From: Streptomyces rugosispiralis
GTDB lineage: Bacteria; Actinomycetota; Actinomycetes; Streptomycetales; Streptomycetaceae
Assembly (NCBI RefSeq): GCF_024505145.1
Contig: NZ_JANIAA010000011.1
Coordinates: 162,549-226,548, forward strand
Direction of reading: 5' to 3'
DNA length: 64,000 nt
Every line of letters starts with the position of its first letter. Positions within the stretch are counted from its first letter, which is position 1. The notes beneath the pieces were generated by a model, which was given only the letters and a program-made list of their open reading frames with translations, did not search any database and was not told the DNA's origin. The position numbers and the translations under genes were made by a program. Shown here piece after piece: positions 35,328-44,690 of this stretch.

Positions 35328-36917
35328 TCAGGAGGGGCAGGCGTTCCTGGCGCCGTTCCGGTAGGTGCGGTAGAGGCCGGGCGCGCCCGGATCGCCGGAG
35401 CGGGCGCTCGGCGGGAACTCGACCACGGGCACGGGTTTGCACACGGCCCACTGGTCGTTCTTGCGCGGGCCCTCGAACCCGTACGTCCCCCCGGCGCCGA
35501 CCAGGCAGGAGCTGCACCCGTCGCCGGCGATGCTCGGAATGATGAGGGTGTTGTACACATCGTCCTTCGTCGGGATGCTCAGCGCCTCCGGCGCCTTCTT
35601 GCCGCCCTCGTTGATCTCGGCGAAGGTGCGGTCCACGGCGCCCGCGAGCAGGGTGAAGGCGTCGTGGTACATCACGGCGTAGCCGTCGTCGAGCGGCTTT
35701 TCCCCCAGCTTGTGGTGGCTCTGGATCTCCTCGAAGCGGTCCAGGAAGCGGCCGAGCGCCTTCTTGGCCTTGCCCTTCCCCGCCCACCAGGCGGGATCGA
35801 CGGCCGAGGCGTCGACGATCGTGGCGCGTGCCTCGTCCAGCCATCGGCGGGGCGCGTCCCCGGTGAGCGTGGGCTCCAGGCCAATGCCGACCTTCAGGAT
35901 GCGCAGCGTCGTGGTGCGCCCGCAGCTGCCCTCCTGCGCCATGCGCTCCATGAAGGCGGGCAGGTCCTGGTCGCGGCCCGCGAAGAAGACGGTGTCGGAC
36001 TTCTCGTTGCAGATCTTCTGGACGGCGTCGGTGAACCGCTGGGGGATGCCCTTGTCGGTTCCGGAGGTGCCGGTGAAGTTCGAGTTGTGGTTGGTCAGGT
36101 CGTACGCGGTGCCGAAGTGCCGTTCGAAGACGCTGCGCAGGTTCTGGGAGTAGACGTCCTCGCCGCGGTTGTCCCAGACCAGGAAGCCTCTGTGCCGGGC
36201 CGGCTTCCGGTCCAGGTAGAGCTTGAGGGCGCGGGCGAACTGGTCGTTGTTGGGCGAGGTCTTGAAGAAGTACGGGGAGTTCATGTTGGCCGCGGTGATG
36301 ACCGGGCCGACGGTGGGGATGCTGTGCTTGCTGAGCGCGGCTATCGCCCTGCGGGTCTCCGGTGTGCTGCTGGGGATGCCGGTCACACCGACCAGCGGCG
36401 CCCGGGTGTCCTTGGTCAGCGCGGCCAGACGGTCGACCACGGGCTCCCATTGGTCGAGGTTGCGGCCGTCGGGGGCGAGCAGCAGCTGGTAGTGCGGTCC
36501 GCCGAAGCGGTTGGCCTGCCGCTGGGCGGCCAGGGCGCCCGCGATGCCGCGGCGGATCATGTCCGCCGTCATGGCGCTGTGGTCGTCCGCGGTGAAGGGC
36601 ATCATCAGCGCGATCCGTACGTACGGGATCCTGGGCCCGCTCGGCGGGTCCTCCCAGCCCCGCCTCACCCGGGCGTTCTCGTCCGCCACCGCCCCGATGA
36701 GGCTTTCGACGCCCGGGTCCGCCTCGAAGGCTTCCTCGGTGACGCCCACGCAGTCCCCGTCGATGTCCCGCAGGTCGTCACCGCACCTGCCGGGCCCCTG
36801 GGCCACGTTGACGGCGATGGAGATCGCGGTGGCGACCAGGGCGCCGATTCCGACGACGGCCAGCCATTCGAGCGGCCCCCACTCGCGAGGATGACGGCGG
36901 AACAGACGGAGCAGCAT
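35328..36917 (-). CDS. Membrane-anchored type I periplasmic-binding protein, last gene of the NACHT operon
   Basis: The 529-residue protein has one N-terminal membrane helix (about 18-40, LAVVGIGALVATAISIAVNV) and no lipobox. Its outer domain looks like a LivK-type binding protein: YVRIALMMPFTADDHSAMTAD, LVGVTGIPSSTPETRRAIAAL, YFFKTSPNNDQFARALKLYL and YAVMYHDAFTLLAGAVD. No ABC permease or ATPase is nearby. Instead it lies six bases after the STAND-like ATPase gene and should be co-expressed with it. I infer a ligand sensor. The 3' end shows short direct repeats (GGAGGGGCAGGCGT-like) at 35296-35345. Confidence 0.82.
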   Translation of the reverse strand: MLLRLFRRHPREWGPLEWLAVVGIGALVATAISIAVNVAQGPGRCGDDLRDIDGDCVGVTEEAFEADPGVESLIGAVADENARVRRGWEDPPSGPRIPYVRIALMMPFTADDHSAMTADMIRRGIAGALAAQRQANRFGGPHYQLLLAPDGRNLDQWEPVVDRLAALTKDTRAPLVGVTGIPSSTPETRRAIAALSKHSIPTVGPVITAANMNSPYFFKTSPNNDQFARALKLYLDRKPARHRGFLVWDNRGEDVYSQNLRSVFERHFGTAYDLTNHNSNFTGTSGTDKGIPQRFTDAVQKICNEKSDTVFFAGRDQDLPAFMERMAQEGSCGRTTTLRILKVGIGLEPTLTGDAPRRWLDEARATIVDASAVDPAWWAGKGKAKKALGRFLDRFEEIQSHHKLGEKPLDDGYAVMYHDAFTLLAGAVDRTFAEINEGGKKAPEALSIPTKDDVYNTLIIPSIAGDGCSSCLVGAGGTYGFEGPRKNDQWAVCKPVPVVEFPPSARSGDPGAPGLYRTYRNGARNACPS

Positions 36918-36923
36918 GCTTCC

Positions 36924-39050
36924 TCACTGACCGGAGATAGGGAAGGGACGCTTCTTCCGTGCCGCCGCCGGCCAGTTGCGGGCCGCCTGGCCCAGTACGG
37001 CGTGCCAGGACGGATGGCGCGGTGAGAGATAGGCCAGCTCCTCGCCGACCGCCTTGCACATATCCGGATCCGGCTCGGCGTGCGGCTCGGAGACATGCCA
37101 CAGGGCGTGCAGCAGCCGGTTGACGCAGCGCTCGATCTCGTGCAGTTCGGCGTACCGGCCGTCGTGCGCGCCGAGGGCGATCTGCATCCGTTCGTCGGTC
37201 CACTCCCCGGCCGGTGGGGTGGGCGCGGTGGCGGCGTACTGGAGGCACAGCAGCCAGTGGGCGGCGGCGTGGGCGTCCTTCTCCGACTGGAACTCCTCCG
37301 TCAGCATGGCCACCACCGTCTCGGCGTTTCCGGCCGCGAGCGTGTGCCGCAGGGCGTCGGCCTCACCGCTCTCACCGCGCTGGGCGTGGTGCATCCGCAG
37401 GAAGCGGTGGATGTCCTGCCAGCTACGGCCGTCCTCGGCCCGCGAGGAGGTGCGGCGCGCCTCGTGCACCAGCAGGGTGCGCAGCAGCGCGTCGGTGACC
37501 AACGGCTGGTCGGGCGGGGTCAGTTGCTGCCACTGCTGCTCTTCGAGGTAGTCGGTGGCGGAGTTGGCGGGCAGCTGGTCCGGGCCCTGGAGCCGCAGAT
37601 GCTCGGCCAGCGCCTCGGCCGCGGTGCTGTCGCGGGCGAGCGAGAGCAGGGTCAGCCGGTCGCGCTGGCGCCGGTCCGGGAGCAGCCGCTCCAGGAGCGC
37701 CTCGGTGACCGGGCGGCCGTCCTTCGCGTTCAGCTCGAGGAGGTCCCGCGGGCCCACGCCGCGGCCCCGCTTGGTGGCGTCCAGGACCGCCGCGCACAGC
37801 ACGGTGGTCACCGCGGGGTGCCCGCCGGTCAGCGAGTGCACGGCGGAGGCCAGATAGGGGTGGAGCGGCCGGGCGGGCCGGGCGGGCACCAGGAGGGGCA
37901 GGATGTCGTCCCGGCTCAGCGGGGTGAGCGGGACGGCGAGCAGCCCGGCGGACGGGGCCAGGCCCCTGCGCTGCCAGCCCGAGGACTTCACCAGGTCGGG
38001 CAGGTCGCGGCGGACGGCGTCGGACGCGTCCTCCGGTAAGCCGCCGAGGCGGGTGGCCACGACGACGAGCTGCTCGTGGTCGGGGCGTTCGGGCAGCGCG
38101 CGGTGTTCGAGGAGGAGGTCGAGGAAGTCCTGTCCGGGCGGGCAGTGGGCGTCGTCGAGCAGGATGAGCGGCCACGGTTCGCGGTTCCACCGCTGGAGCC
38201 TGCCGTAGGAGGAGGCCACATCGTGGAGGAAGGCGGCCATCAGGCTCTGCTCGGCCGCGTGCCGGTAGTCGCCGCCGCGCTGGAACCACTCCCCCAGCAG
38301 CACCAGCGGATCCTGGCCGTCGGCGCCCCGCGGGAAGCGGCGGCGGTACCACTCCTGGGCCGCGGCCGGCTGGTGCCGGTCGGTGTACTCGGCCACCACG
38401 GCGGCGGTGACCGCGTCCCGCCCCCACTCCGCGTCGGCCTCCGCCTCGATGGTCTCCAGACGGCCTTCGACTGCGGTGGCCCAGGCGTGTCTCAGCGCGT
38501 TCTCGTCCCCGCCGGCGAGGCGGCAGGCGAGCAGCAGCCGGGCGAACCTCAGACACGCGGCATCGCGCTGCTCTCCGTTGCCGCGGTACCAGCCGGAGAC
38601 GGCGAACAGGCCGGGCGCCAGAACGGGGAAGCGGCGGCGCAGCGCCGGGGCGAGCCCGCACACCAGCTCCGCGAGGATCTCCACCAGGGTGGCGGCGGTG
38701 GGCGCGCCGCCGTCGGCCGGGGCGGGCGGGAAGGCGGCGGATTCGGTGGCCACGGCCCGTACGTGGGCCAGCGGCAGCCGGTCCCGATAGCGCGCCGCCA
38801 GCTCCTCGAGGACGGCGCTGCGCCCCATGCCGTGGTACCCCGTCAGCAGCACCACGGGCAGATCGCCCTGGTGCTCCCGGCCGGTCCGGGACCGCTCGTC
38901 GTAGGCCAGGCCGGTCAGCCGGGGAACGAGCGAGCGCAGCACCGGGTCCCGGCCATAGAGCGGTGACCCTTCCGATACGCGCATCCCGTTGCGACCCGCC
39001 TCAGTCGTCCTCTGCTGCCCGGCAGCCGTGACCTCGGAGACGGGCGGCAC
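36924..39050 (-). CDS. STAND/AAA-type P-loop ATPase with Walker A arginine
   Basis: The 708-residue protein begins with a YGRDPVLRSLVPRLTG-like entry, then a P-loop GYHGMGRS (residues 71-78) in which Arg stands where Lys is expected. Walker B is LILLDDAH (295-302), followed by a sensor-like LVVVATRLGGLP. A winged-helix-like and alpha-helical C-terminal half (LLPDRRQRDRLTLLSLARD, VVAMLTEEFQSEKDAHAAAHWL) fits signalling STAND ATPases. It is placed between the NACHT-LRR gene (117 bases upstream) and the membrane binding protein gene. The GTG at 39050 has GGGGGAG before it; an ATG at 38984 nearer the P-loop is possible. Function unknown, probably regulatory. Confidence 0.8.
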   Translation of the reverse strand: MPPVSEVTAAGQQRTTEAGRNGMRVSEGSPLYGRDPVLRSLVPRLTGLAYDERSRTGREHQGDLPVVLLTGYHGMGRSAVLEELAARYRDRLPLAHVRAVATESAAFPPAPADGGAPTAATLVEILAELVCGLAPALRRRFPVLAPGLFAVSGWYRGNGEQRDAACLRFARLLLACRLAGGDENALRHAWATAVEGRLETIEAEADAEWGRDAVTAAVVAEYTDRHQPAAAQEWYRRRFPRGADGQDPLVLLGEWFQRGGDYRHAAEQSLMAAFLHDVASSYGRLQRWNREPWPLILLDDAHCPPGQDFLDLLLEHRALPERPDHEQLVVVATRLGGLPEDASDAVRRDLPDLVKSSGWQRRGLAPSAGLLAVPLTPLSRDDILPLLVPARPARPLHPYLASAVHSLTGGHPAVTTVLCAAVLDATKRGRGVGPRDLLELNAKDGRPVTEALLERLLPDRRQRDRLTLLSLARDSTAAEALAEHLRLQGPDQLPANSATDYLEEQQWQQLTPPDQPLVTDALLRTLLVHEARRTSSRAEDGRSWQDIHRFLRMHHAQRGESGEADALRHTLAAGNAETVVAMLTEEFQSEKDAHAAAHWLLCLQYAATAPTPPAGEWTDERMQIALGAHDGRYAELHEIERCVNRLLHALWHVSEPHAEPDPDMCKAVGEELAYLSPRHPSWHAVLGQAARNWPAAARKKRPFPISGQ

Positions 39051-39166
39051 CGCTCCCCCGAGACATCAGCCGCTGACATCCGTACCAACTACGCCTACAA
39101 TCCTGAATTTACCCCTTGGGTAAACATCCCACCAGGTGAACGCCGCACCGTCGGAGACAGTGCCGG

Positions 39167-42100
39167 TCAGGGGTGCGGATAGATGTCGAGGTCGACGCTC
39201 TCGGGGAGCGAGTCCGTGCCGCGGATCTCGCCCGGGTAGACCAGCCGCACCCGGCGCAGCCGCCGCAGTCCGGCGAGGGAGGCCAGATCCAGCTCCGCCA
39301 CCTGCGACAGATGGATCTCCTCAAGTCCCGGGAGCCGCCGGGCGATGCGCCGCAGCGGAACCGCGACACCGGCCCTGGCCCACACATCCAGGTGGGTGAC
39401 CTGGGGTATCTCGGTACGGGGCGCGAACAGCAGCATGCTCAGCTGCTGCGGGGAGAGCGTCAGCTTGCGCAGCTGGGGCAACTCGGCGATGAGGGAGCCC
39501 CATTCGTCCGGTGTCAGCCGCTCGCTGGCGTCCTGGAGCCGCAGCTCCTCCAGCTCCCGGCACTCCACGATCCCCGCGAGCTGCGCCGCCGACGACGGCA
39601 GTGAGAGCAGCCGCAGCTCGGCGGGGCGCGGCAGGTCGGACAGGCCGCGCCAGGGCACCTCGGGCCCGACGAGGAGCCCTTCGAGACGGGGGCAGTCGGC
39701 CAGCTTCAGCAGCGGTTCGAACTGCGGCAGGTCCCGCAGCTCCAGCCGCCGCAGCCGGGGCAGCCGGGCCAGCGGCCCGGGGTCCTTCACGTTCCGGCAG
39801 CCCTGGAGGGCGAGGGTCTCGAGACCGGGGTAGGCGGAGAGCAGATCGAGGTCCTCCAGTTGGAGGGTGTTGCGCAGGCGCAGCTCGCGCAGATGGCGCG
39901 GGTCGAGCGCGGCGCGGATCGCCTCGGGGGCGAAGTCGCCGTGCAGGCCGACGCGTTGATAGCCGGACATGGTGCGCAGGGCCTCAAGCTCGGCGTGGGA
40001 GCGCACCGTGACGAGCTCCTCGGGTGCGGTGTCGAGGAGCGGCCGTACGATCTCCTCGGCGTACACCTTGGTGTCGAACCGGTCCCAGTGGGCGAGGAGT
40101 TGAGCGCGCACCGCGGGCTGGCCGGTGCCCAGGAACTCCCGGAGCCTGGGGATGGCGGCGTCCCCGCCGATCTGGCAGATCGCGTGGACGGTGGCCAGTT
40201 CCTCGTCGCCCTCCAGGTCCTTGGCGTCGGGCAGCAGGCCCAGCAGCAGCGGGCCGGTCTGCGCCAGGGACCTGGCCTCCCGCAGACTGCGCGGCGGAAG
40301 CAGCCGCGCGGCCCGGTCCTCGATGGCCTCGCGGACCGTGGGCTCCAGGCGGGTGGCCTGTTCGAGGGAGGCGAGCGCGAGGAGCCGTAACCGCGCCTGG
40401 ACCGTGGCGTCCTGCTCCCGGTCGCCCCGCTCGCGCAACCGGGTCAGCAGGTCGGCACGCTCTTGGTGTCGAGCCTGTGCGACGGCCATCTGCACCACGT
40501 CCTCCCACTGGTCCAGGTGTGCGTTGTTCACCAGCATGCCCATATCGCGCTCTTCCAGCACGGCCCTGGCGCCCAGGAAGTCCTGGAAGGTGCGGTGGAT
40601 GAAGTTGACCGCGCCCGGGGCGGGTTCGCGCAGCAGTCCGGAGCGCTCCAGCAGATGCTGCAGGGTCTCCTCCGCCGTGCCGACTTCCGCGAGGCGGGGC
40701 ACGGACGGCTGCAGCCGCCGCACCACGTTCACCGCGTCCGGGCGGTCCAGCTGGGTCCGCTCGTTGCGGATCAGCCAGTACGCGAGCCTCTGGAGCGGCT
40801 CGGTGGCCGACTTCTGGTCCAGGACGGGCTTACGGCTGCGCCCGTAGACCTCGCGCTCCAGGTCGCGCCGCTCCAGGAGCATGGACAGGGCCGCCTCGTA
40901 CAGGGAGGCGCGGCCCTGGGGCAGGAAGCCGCGCCGCTCCCGGTGCAGGGCGCAGATCAGGCCGCACATCAGCGGATTGGTCGCCAGGCGGCTCAGCTCG
41001 GGGCTGCCGCGCAGCGACTGGGTGAGCGAGTCGCCGAGCTCCTGCGAGGCCCCGGCGGCCGTGTGCCAGCGCCGGATGAACTGCTTCATGTCGGCGGGCC
41101 GCATCGCGGCGAGCGCGAACTCCTGGAAGCCCTCGCGGGCCAGCCAGCCGCGTTCGAGGGCGGCGGGGCGGGAGGTGAGCAGCCACAGATTGCCGGGGAA
41201 GACGGCGAGCAGCTTCTTCAGCCAGGCCCGCACCCGGGCCCGGTCGTCCTTCGGGATCTCGTCGGCCCCGTCGATCAGGAGCACTCCGCGCCCATGCCGC
41301 AGCACCCGCGCGGCCCAGCCGTCGGGCTCGGTGCCCACCAGCGGGCAGCCGATCCAGCGCAGGAAGTCGTCGGGCATCGGCAGCTCGGAGTCCTTGCGCG
41401 CCAGGGTGCGCAGCGGCAGCACGAAGGGCACCCGCCCGAACAGCTGGGACAGCCCGCCCGGCACCCGCTCCTGCTGTGCCGTGGAGAGGGCCAGCCACTG
41501 GACGAGGGTGGTCTTGCCGGTGCCGGCGACCCCGCGCAGCAGGACCCGCTCATGGGTGGCGAAGACCGCCTCGGCCGGGCCCGGGGCCCGCTCGGTCTCG
41601 GTGTCCCGGTCGGCGCCCGGCTCGCCGTTCACCACCGGCACCCGGTCGGTGCCATCGCGGTACGGCCTGGCCTGGAGGCTCAGATACGCGGTCTCCAGCG
41701 GCCAGTCCTGACCGTCCGGTTCGCGCAGGTCCACGCCGTAGATGGTGAGCCTGCCGTGACACTCGACGACGTAGCGCGCGTACTCCTCCTCGAACTGTTC
41801 GTCCTGGCGGCTGATGTCGGGCAGCCGCCGCAGGATGGCGTCCAATTTCTCGCTCTGCTCCCGGATCTCGCGGCTCTGCTCGATCTGGGCTCGGGCCGCG
41901 AATCCGGGCCGCTGGCTGAAGAAGCGCATGAGGTGGACGCAGGCCGTCTCCAGGAGGCGGTCGTGGAAGCGGGCGGCGTCGTCGCCGAGGAGCCTGCGGG
42001 TGTCGGGGCCCGCGCGCCGGGACAGCTCGGCGGCCAGCCGCTCCGGGCCGAGCGCGAAGGCGTGCATGTCGTCCATGTCGAGATCGCCGAGCGCGTGCAG

Positions 42101-42388
42101 GGTGCGGGTCAGCGCCTGCCCCACGGAGTCGTGCTCATCGGCGCCGATCGGCGGGTCGTGCGGCCCGGCTGCCCGCACGGCGCGGCGGACCAGCTCACGG
42201 GCGAGCTTGTGCAGATCGTCCTCGGTGAGGGTGCGGTGCTCCTTGGCGAAGGAGACCAGCCGGCGGATCGGTACGGGCCGTTCGCCGTACTCCGCGGCGG
42301 GCGCGCTCGCGGGCGGCAGCAGCAGCCGTTTGATCACCGGCACGACCACTGCCGAAGCGATCCGCAGACCCACCGTGCCGCCGTCCAC
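39167..42388 (-). CDS. NACHT NTPase with C-terminal leucine-rich repeats (NLR-like)
   Basis: The 1073-residue protein has an N-terminal helical domain (about 1-190), a NACHT domain with P-loop GVAGTGKTT (286-294) and Walker B LLIDGADEI (370-378, the NACHT D-G-x-D-E form), and a helical arm with NPLMCGLICALHRERR and FIHRTFQDFLGARAV. HEAT-like repeats follow near 730-800. About ten leucine-rich repeats run from roughly 830 to the end (LRELRLRNTLQLEDLDLLSA, LETLALQGCRNVKDPGPLAR, LRRLELRDLPQFEPLLKLAD). This is the architecture of animal NLR immune sensors. Some bacterial NACHT proteins are known anti-phage systems. No nuclease or TIR effector is visible in it, so an effector may be the N-terminal helical domain or a partner. 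The GTG at 42388 follows GGAGGGG. Confidence 0.9.
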   Translation of the reverse strand: MDGGTVGLRIASAVVVPVIKRLLLPPASAPAAEYGERPVPIRRLVSFAKEHRTLTEDDLHKLARELVRRAVRAAGPHDPPIGADEHDSVGQALTRTLHALGDLDMDDMHAFALGPERLAAELSRRAGPDTRRLLGDDAARFHDRLLETACVHLMRFFSQRPGFAARAQIEQSREIREQSEKLDAILRRLPDISRQDEQFEEEYARYVVECHGRLTIYGVDLREPDGQDWPLETAYLSLQARPYRDGTDRVPVVNGEPGADRDTETERAPGPAEAVFATHERVLLRGVAGTGKTTLVQWLALSTAQQERVPGGLSQLFGRVPFVLPLRTLARKDSELPMPDDFLRWIGCPLVGTEPDGWAARVLRHGRGVLLIDGADEIPKDDRARVRAWLKKLLAVFPGNLWLLTSRPAALERGWLAREGFQEFALAAMRPADMKQFIRRWHTAAGASQELGDSLTQSLRGSPELSRLATNPLMCGLICALHRERRGFLPQGRASLYEAALSMLLERRDLEREVYGRSRKPVLDQKSATEPLQRLAYWLIRNERTQLDRPDAVNVVRRLQPSVPRLAEVGTAEETLQHLLERSGLLREPAPGAVNFIHRTFQDFLGARAVLEERDMGMLVNNAHLDQWEDVVQMAVAQARHQERADLLTRLRERGDREQDATVQARLRLLALASLEQATRLEPTVREAIEDRAARLLPPRSLREARSLAQTGPLLLGLLPDAKDLEGDEELATVHAICQIGGDAAIPRLREFLGTGQPAVRAQLLAHWDRFDTKVYAEEIVRPLLDTAPEELVTVRSHAELEALRTMSGYQRVGLHGDFAPEAIRAALDPRHLRELRLRNTLQLEDLDLLSAYPGLETLALQGCRNVKDPGPLARLPRLRRLELRDLPQFEPLLKLADCPRLEGLLVGPEVPWRGLSDLPRPAELRLLSLPSSAAQLAGIVECRELEELRLQDASERLTPDEWGSLIAELPQLRKLTLSPQQLSMLLFAPRTEIPQVTHLDVWARAGVAVPLRRIARRLPGLEEIHLSQVAELDLASLAGLRRLRRVRLVYPGEIRGTDSLPESVDLDIYPHP

Positions 42389-42546
42389 AGCAGCCCCTCC
42401 CTCGCGGCGTCGGCGCGCGTCCCCCGCCGACCCCCGTGCAACCGCTCACATCCCGCTCACCATAGCCGCGGAGCCCCCTCCGGGGTCAGGGTTCAGGTCA
42501 GGGTCCGCGGGGCGCGAAGTGCCATGGCACCGGTACGGTTTGGCCC

Positions 42547-43278
42547 ATGGATGTTTCCGGAACACGTTCCGCCGATGCCAACTCCGGGGCGCGGGCGGCC
42601 ATCACGACCACCGCGCGCCAACTGCTGGTGAAACTGGGCGCCGGAGGGCTGTCCCCGGCCGCCGTCGCCCATGAGAGCGGCCTTTCCGTCAGCGAGGTGG
42701 AGGCCGTCTTCCCGCACCGGGACGATCTGCTGACCGCGCTGCTCATCGACGCCTACAACGACTCCGGCGCCGCGATGGAGGAGGCCGACCTGGCCGCCCG
42801 GGACGCGGGCGCGTCGGCGGGCGCCCGGCTGCTCGCGGTCACGCGGGCGCTGCGCCGGTGGTCCTTCGCCAACCCCGGTGAGTTCACGCTGGTCTACGGC
42901 TCGCCGGTGCCGGGCTACCACGCCCCGCAGGAGACCGTCCCGCCCGCCTCGCGCACCCCCGCGGTGCTGGCCGGCATCGTACGGTCGGCGCTGGAGGCCG
43001 GTGAACTCACCGCGCCCCGGCGGGCGGTGCCGGGGCCGCCGCTGCTGCTGCCGGAGGCGGTGCAGCTGTTCGGCGGGGTGCCCGAGGCCCCGTTCTCGGA
43101 CGTCATCGAGCGCGGCATCGTGCTGTGGAGCGGTCTGATCGGCCTCCTGGTGTTCCAGGTCTTCAGCCGCACCCATGACAGCGTCCGGGACGAGGCCGCG
43201 TTCTTCGACTACGCCGTCGCCGTCGCGGCCGAAGGGATCGGACTCGTGGTTCCCTTGGGCCAGAAGAACACCGACTGA
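42547..43278 (+). CDS. TetR/AcrR-family transcriptional regulator
   Basis: The 243-residue protein has a TetR helix-turn-helix at about residues 17-60 (AAITTTARQLLVKLGAGGLS, then PAAVAHESGLSVSEVEAVFPHRDDL). The C-terminal ligand domain has the RRWSFANPGEFTLVYGSPVPGYHAP segment seen in the WHG subclass. It is transcribed away from the NACHT gene, 158 bases apart, and 40 bases ahead of the MAB_1171c-type gene on the same strand. It could therefore regulate either; the target is not known. Confidence 0.9.
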   Translation: MDVSGTRSADANSGARAAITTTARQLLVKLGAGGLSPAAVAHESGLSVSEVEAVFPHRDDLLTALLIDAYNDSGAAMEEADLAARDAGASAGARLLAVTRALRRWSFANPGEFTLVYGSPVPGYHAPQETVPPASRTPAVLAGIVRSALEAGELTAPRRAVPGPPLLLPEAVQLFGGVPEAPFSDVIERGIVLWSGLIGLLVFQVFSRTHDSVRDEAAFFDYAVAVAAEGIGLVVPLGQKNTD

Positions 43279-43318
43279 ATCGTTCGCCGCGTGCGCGGCG
43301 CCTGTGGGGGAAAGGGCC

Positions 43319-44473
43319 GTGAACACCATCAAGACTCTCTGCTTCGTCATCGCGGCGCTGTCGTCGTACGCCGCCCTCGTCTACCGGCTGTTCCAGGTCA
43401 GACGCGGCTGGCGGGACAGCGCCTACCGCACGCTGTTGATCACCCTGCTGCTGCAGTGCCTCACCTTCACGATGGGTGCCGTCGCCATGGGGAGCGAGCG
43501 CTTCCTGGGCGTCGGCAACCTCGCGATCCTGGTGATGCACCTGTCGGCGGTCGCCTTCTGCGTCAGCGCGCAGATCATCCTGCTGCGCTGGGCGGCCGAG
43601 ACCGAGGAGTCGGGGCGCAAGGCCCGCTACTGGCTGATCACCGGCATCGCCCTCAACGCGCTCCTTACGGCGCTCTTCTTCATCGCCGACGGCCCCGGCC
43701 GGCCGGCCGAGGACTTCAACACCGGCAGCGGGCAGCCGCTGGTCCTCACCTACCTCCTGGTCTTCATGGTCTCCCAGGCGGTTCCGTGCGTCACCATCCT
43801 GCGCCAGTGCGGGCCCTACGCCCGTATGGCGAGCAAGACCTCGCTGCGGCAGGCCCTGCGGCTGCTGTCCGTCGCCGCGGTGATCCTCTTCCTGTACTGC
43901 CTGGCCCGGGTGGTCAACGTCGTCACGGCCGCGTTCGGGTTCGACATCGGCGGCTGGACCCTGGCCGCCTCCGTCTTCAGCGCGCTGGGCATCGTCACCC
44001 TCTCGCTCGCCCTGACGATCTCCTCCTGGGGGTCGTCGGCCACCAAGCTGCTGGAGTGGGCGCGCGGCTACCGGTCCTACCGGGCGCTGTATCCGCTGTG
44101 GCGGGATCTGTACGAGTCCTCGCCGGACATCGTCCTGGAGCCGCCCGGGGCCGCGGTCTCCGACCTCAACTACCGGCTGCACCGGCGGGTCATCGAAATT
44201 CGGGACGGCTGGCGGGAGTTGCGGCCGTACATCGACCGCACCACGAACGGCCACGGCGGGGCGGGCCCCAAGGGGAGCGAGGAGTCCCGGCAGGCGTTCG
44301 CCGAGGCGGCGCAGATCAGGCGGGCCCTGCACGCCAAGCGCACCGGCACGATTCCCGACGACAACGCGGACACCGGTGACTTCGAGGACCGCGACACGGA
44401 CAACTTCACCGCCGAGGTCGTCTGGCTCACCAAGGTGGCCGCCGCCTACCGGCGGCTCGACAAGGTGCGCTGA
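43319..44473 (+). CDS. MAB_1171c-family putative transporter/membrane protein
   Basis: The 384-residue protein has about seven membrane helices in the first 245 residues (starting IKTLCFVIAALSSYAALVYR). A cytoplasmic C-terminal half has YRSYRALYPLWRDLYESSPD and DLNYRLHRRVIEIRDGWREL. These last motifs define a family found in Streptomyces and mycobacteria next to XRE and ImmA/IrrE genes, as here. Transport has not been shown for it. The GTG at 43319 has GGGGAAAGGG upstream. Two hairpins follow 115 bases after the stop. Confidence 0.88.
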   Translation: MNTIKTLCFVIAALSSYAALVYRLFQVRRGWRDSAYRTLLITLLLQCLTFTMGAVAMGSERFLGVGNLAILVMHLSAVAFCVSAQIILLRWAAETEESGRKARYWLITGIALNALLTALFFIADGPGRPAEDFNTGSGQPLVLTYLLVFMVSQAVPCVTILRQCGPYARMASKTSLRQALRLLSVAAVILFLYCLARVVNVVTAAFGFDIGGWTLAASVFSALGIVTLSLALTISSWGSSATKLLEWARGYRSYRALYPLWRDLYESSPDIVLEPPGAAVSDLNYRLHRRVIEIRDGWRELRPYIDRTTNGHGGAGPKGSEESRQAFAEAAQIRRALHAKRTGTIPDDNADTGDFEDRDTDNFTAEVVWLTKVAAAYRRLDKVR

Positions 44474-44587
44474 GGGGCCGTAAGCACCCACTCACACCGA
44501 GGGAGGATTCCCGCCCGGTCTGCCCCCGTCAGGCCGAGCGGGACTTCCCCCGTGATTCCCCCGTGCCCCCGTTTCCTTCTTCCGAGC

Positions 44588-44645
44588 CGAGTGGGTGACC
44601 CCACTCGATCCGGTCCGGCCCGGCCCCGGAAGGCCGGGCCGGACC
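44588..44645 (+). terminator. Two consecutive hairpins after the MAB_1171c-type gene
   Basis: CGAGTGGG/CCCACTCG (44588-44607, loop TGAC) is followed by a perfect 14-bp stem GGTCCGGCCCGGCC/GGCCGGGCCGGACC (44612-44645, loop CCGGAA). They probably end the upstream transcript and insulate the XRE promoter. Confidence 0.7.
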
Positions 44646-44690
44646 AGGCCGACAGCCGGCAACCAACTCGGCCACCCCCGTGAGCGGAGT

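Noticed and set aside
35328..36917. Branched-chain amino acid importer subunit
   Set aside because: It has a transmembrane anchor, no lipobox, no permease or ATPase genes, and sits in a NACHT/STAND operon.
42389..42546. Operator sites between the NACHT and TetR genes
   Set aside because: There are only short direct repeats (GGGTCAGGGTTC-like) and no convincing palindrome.
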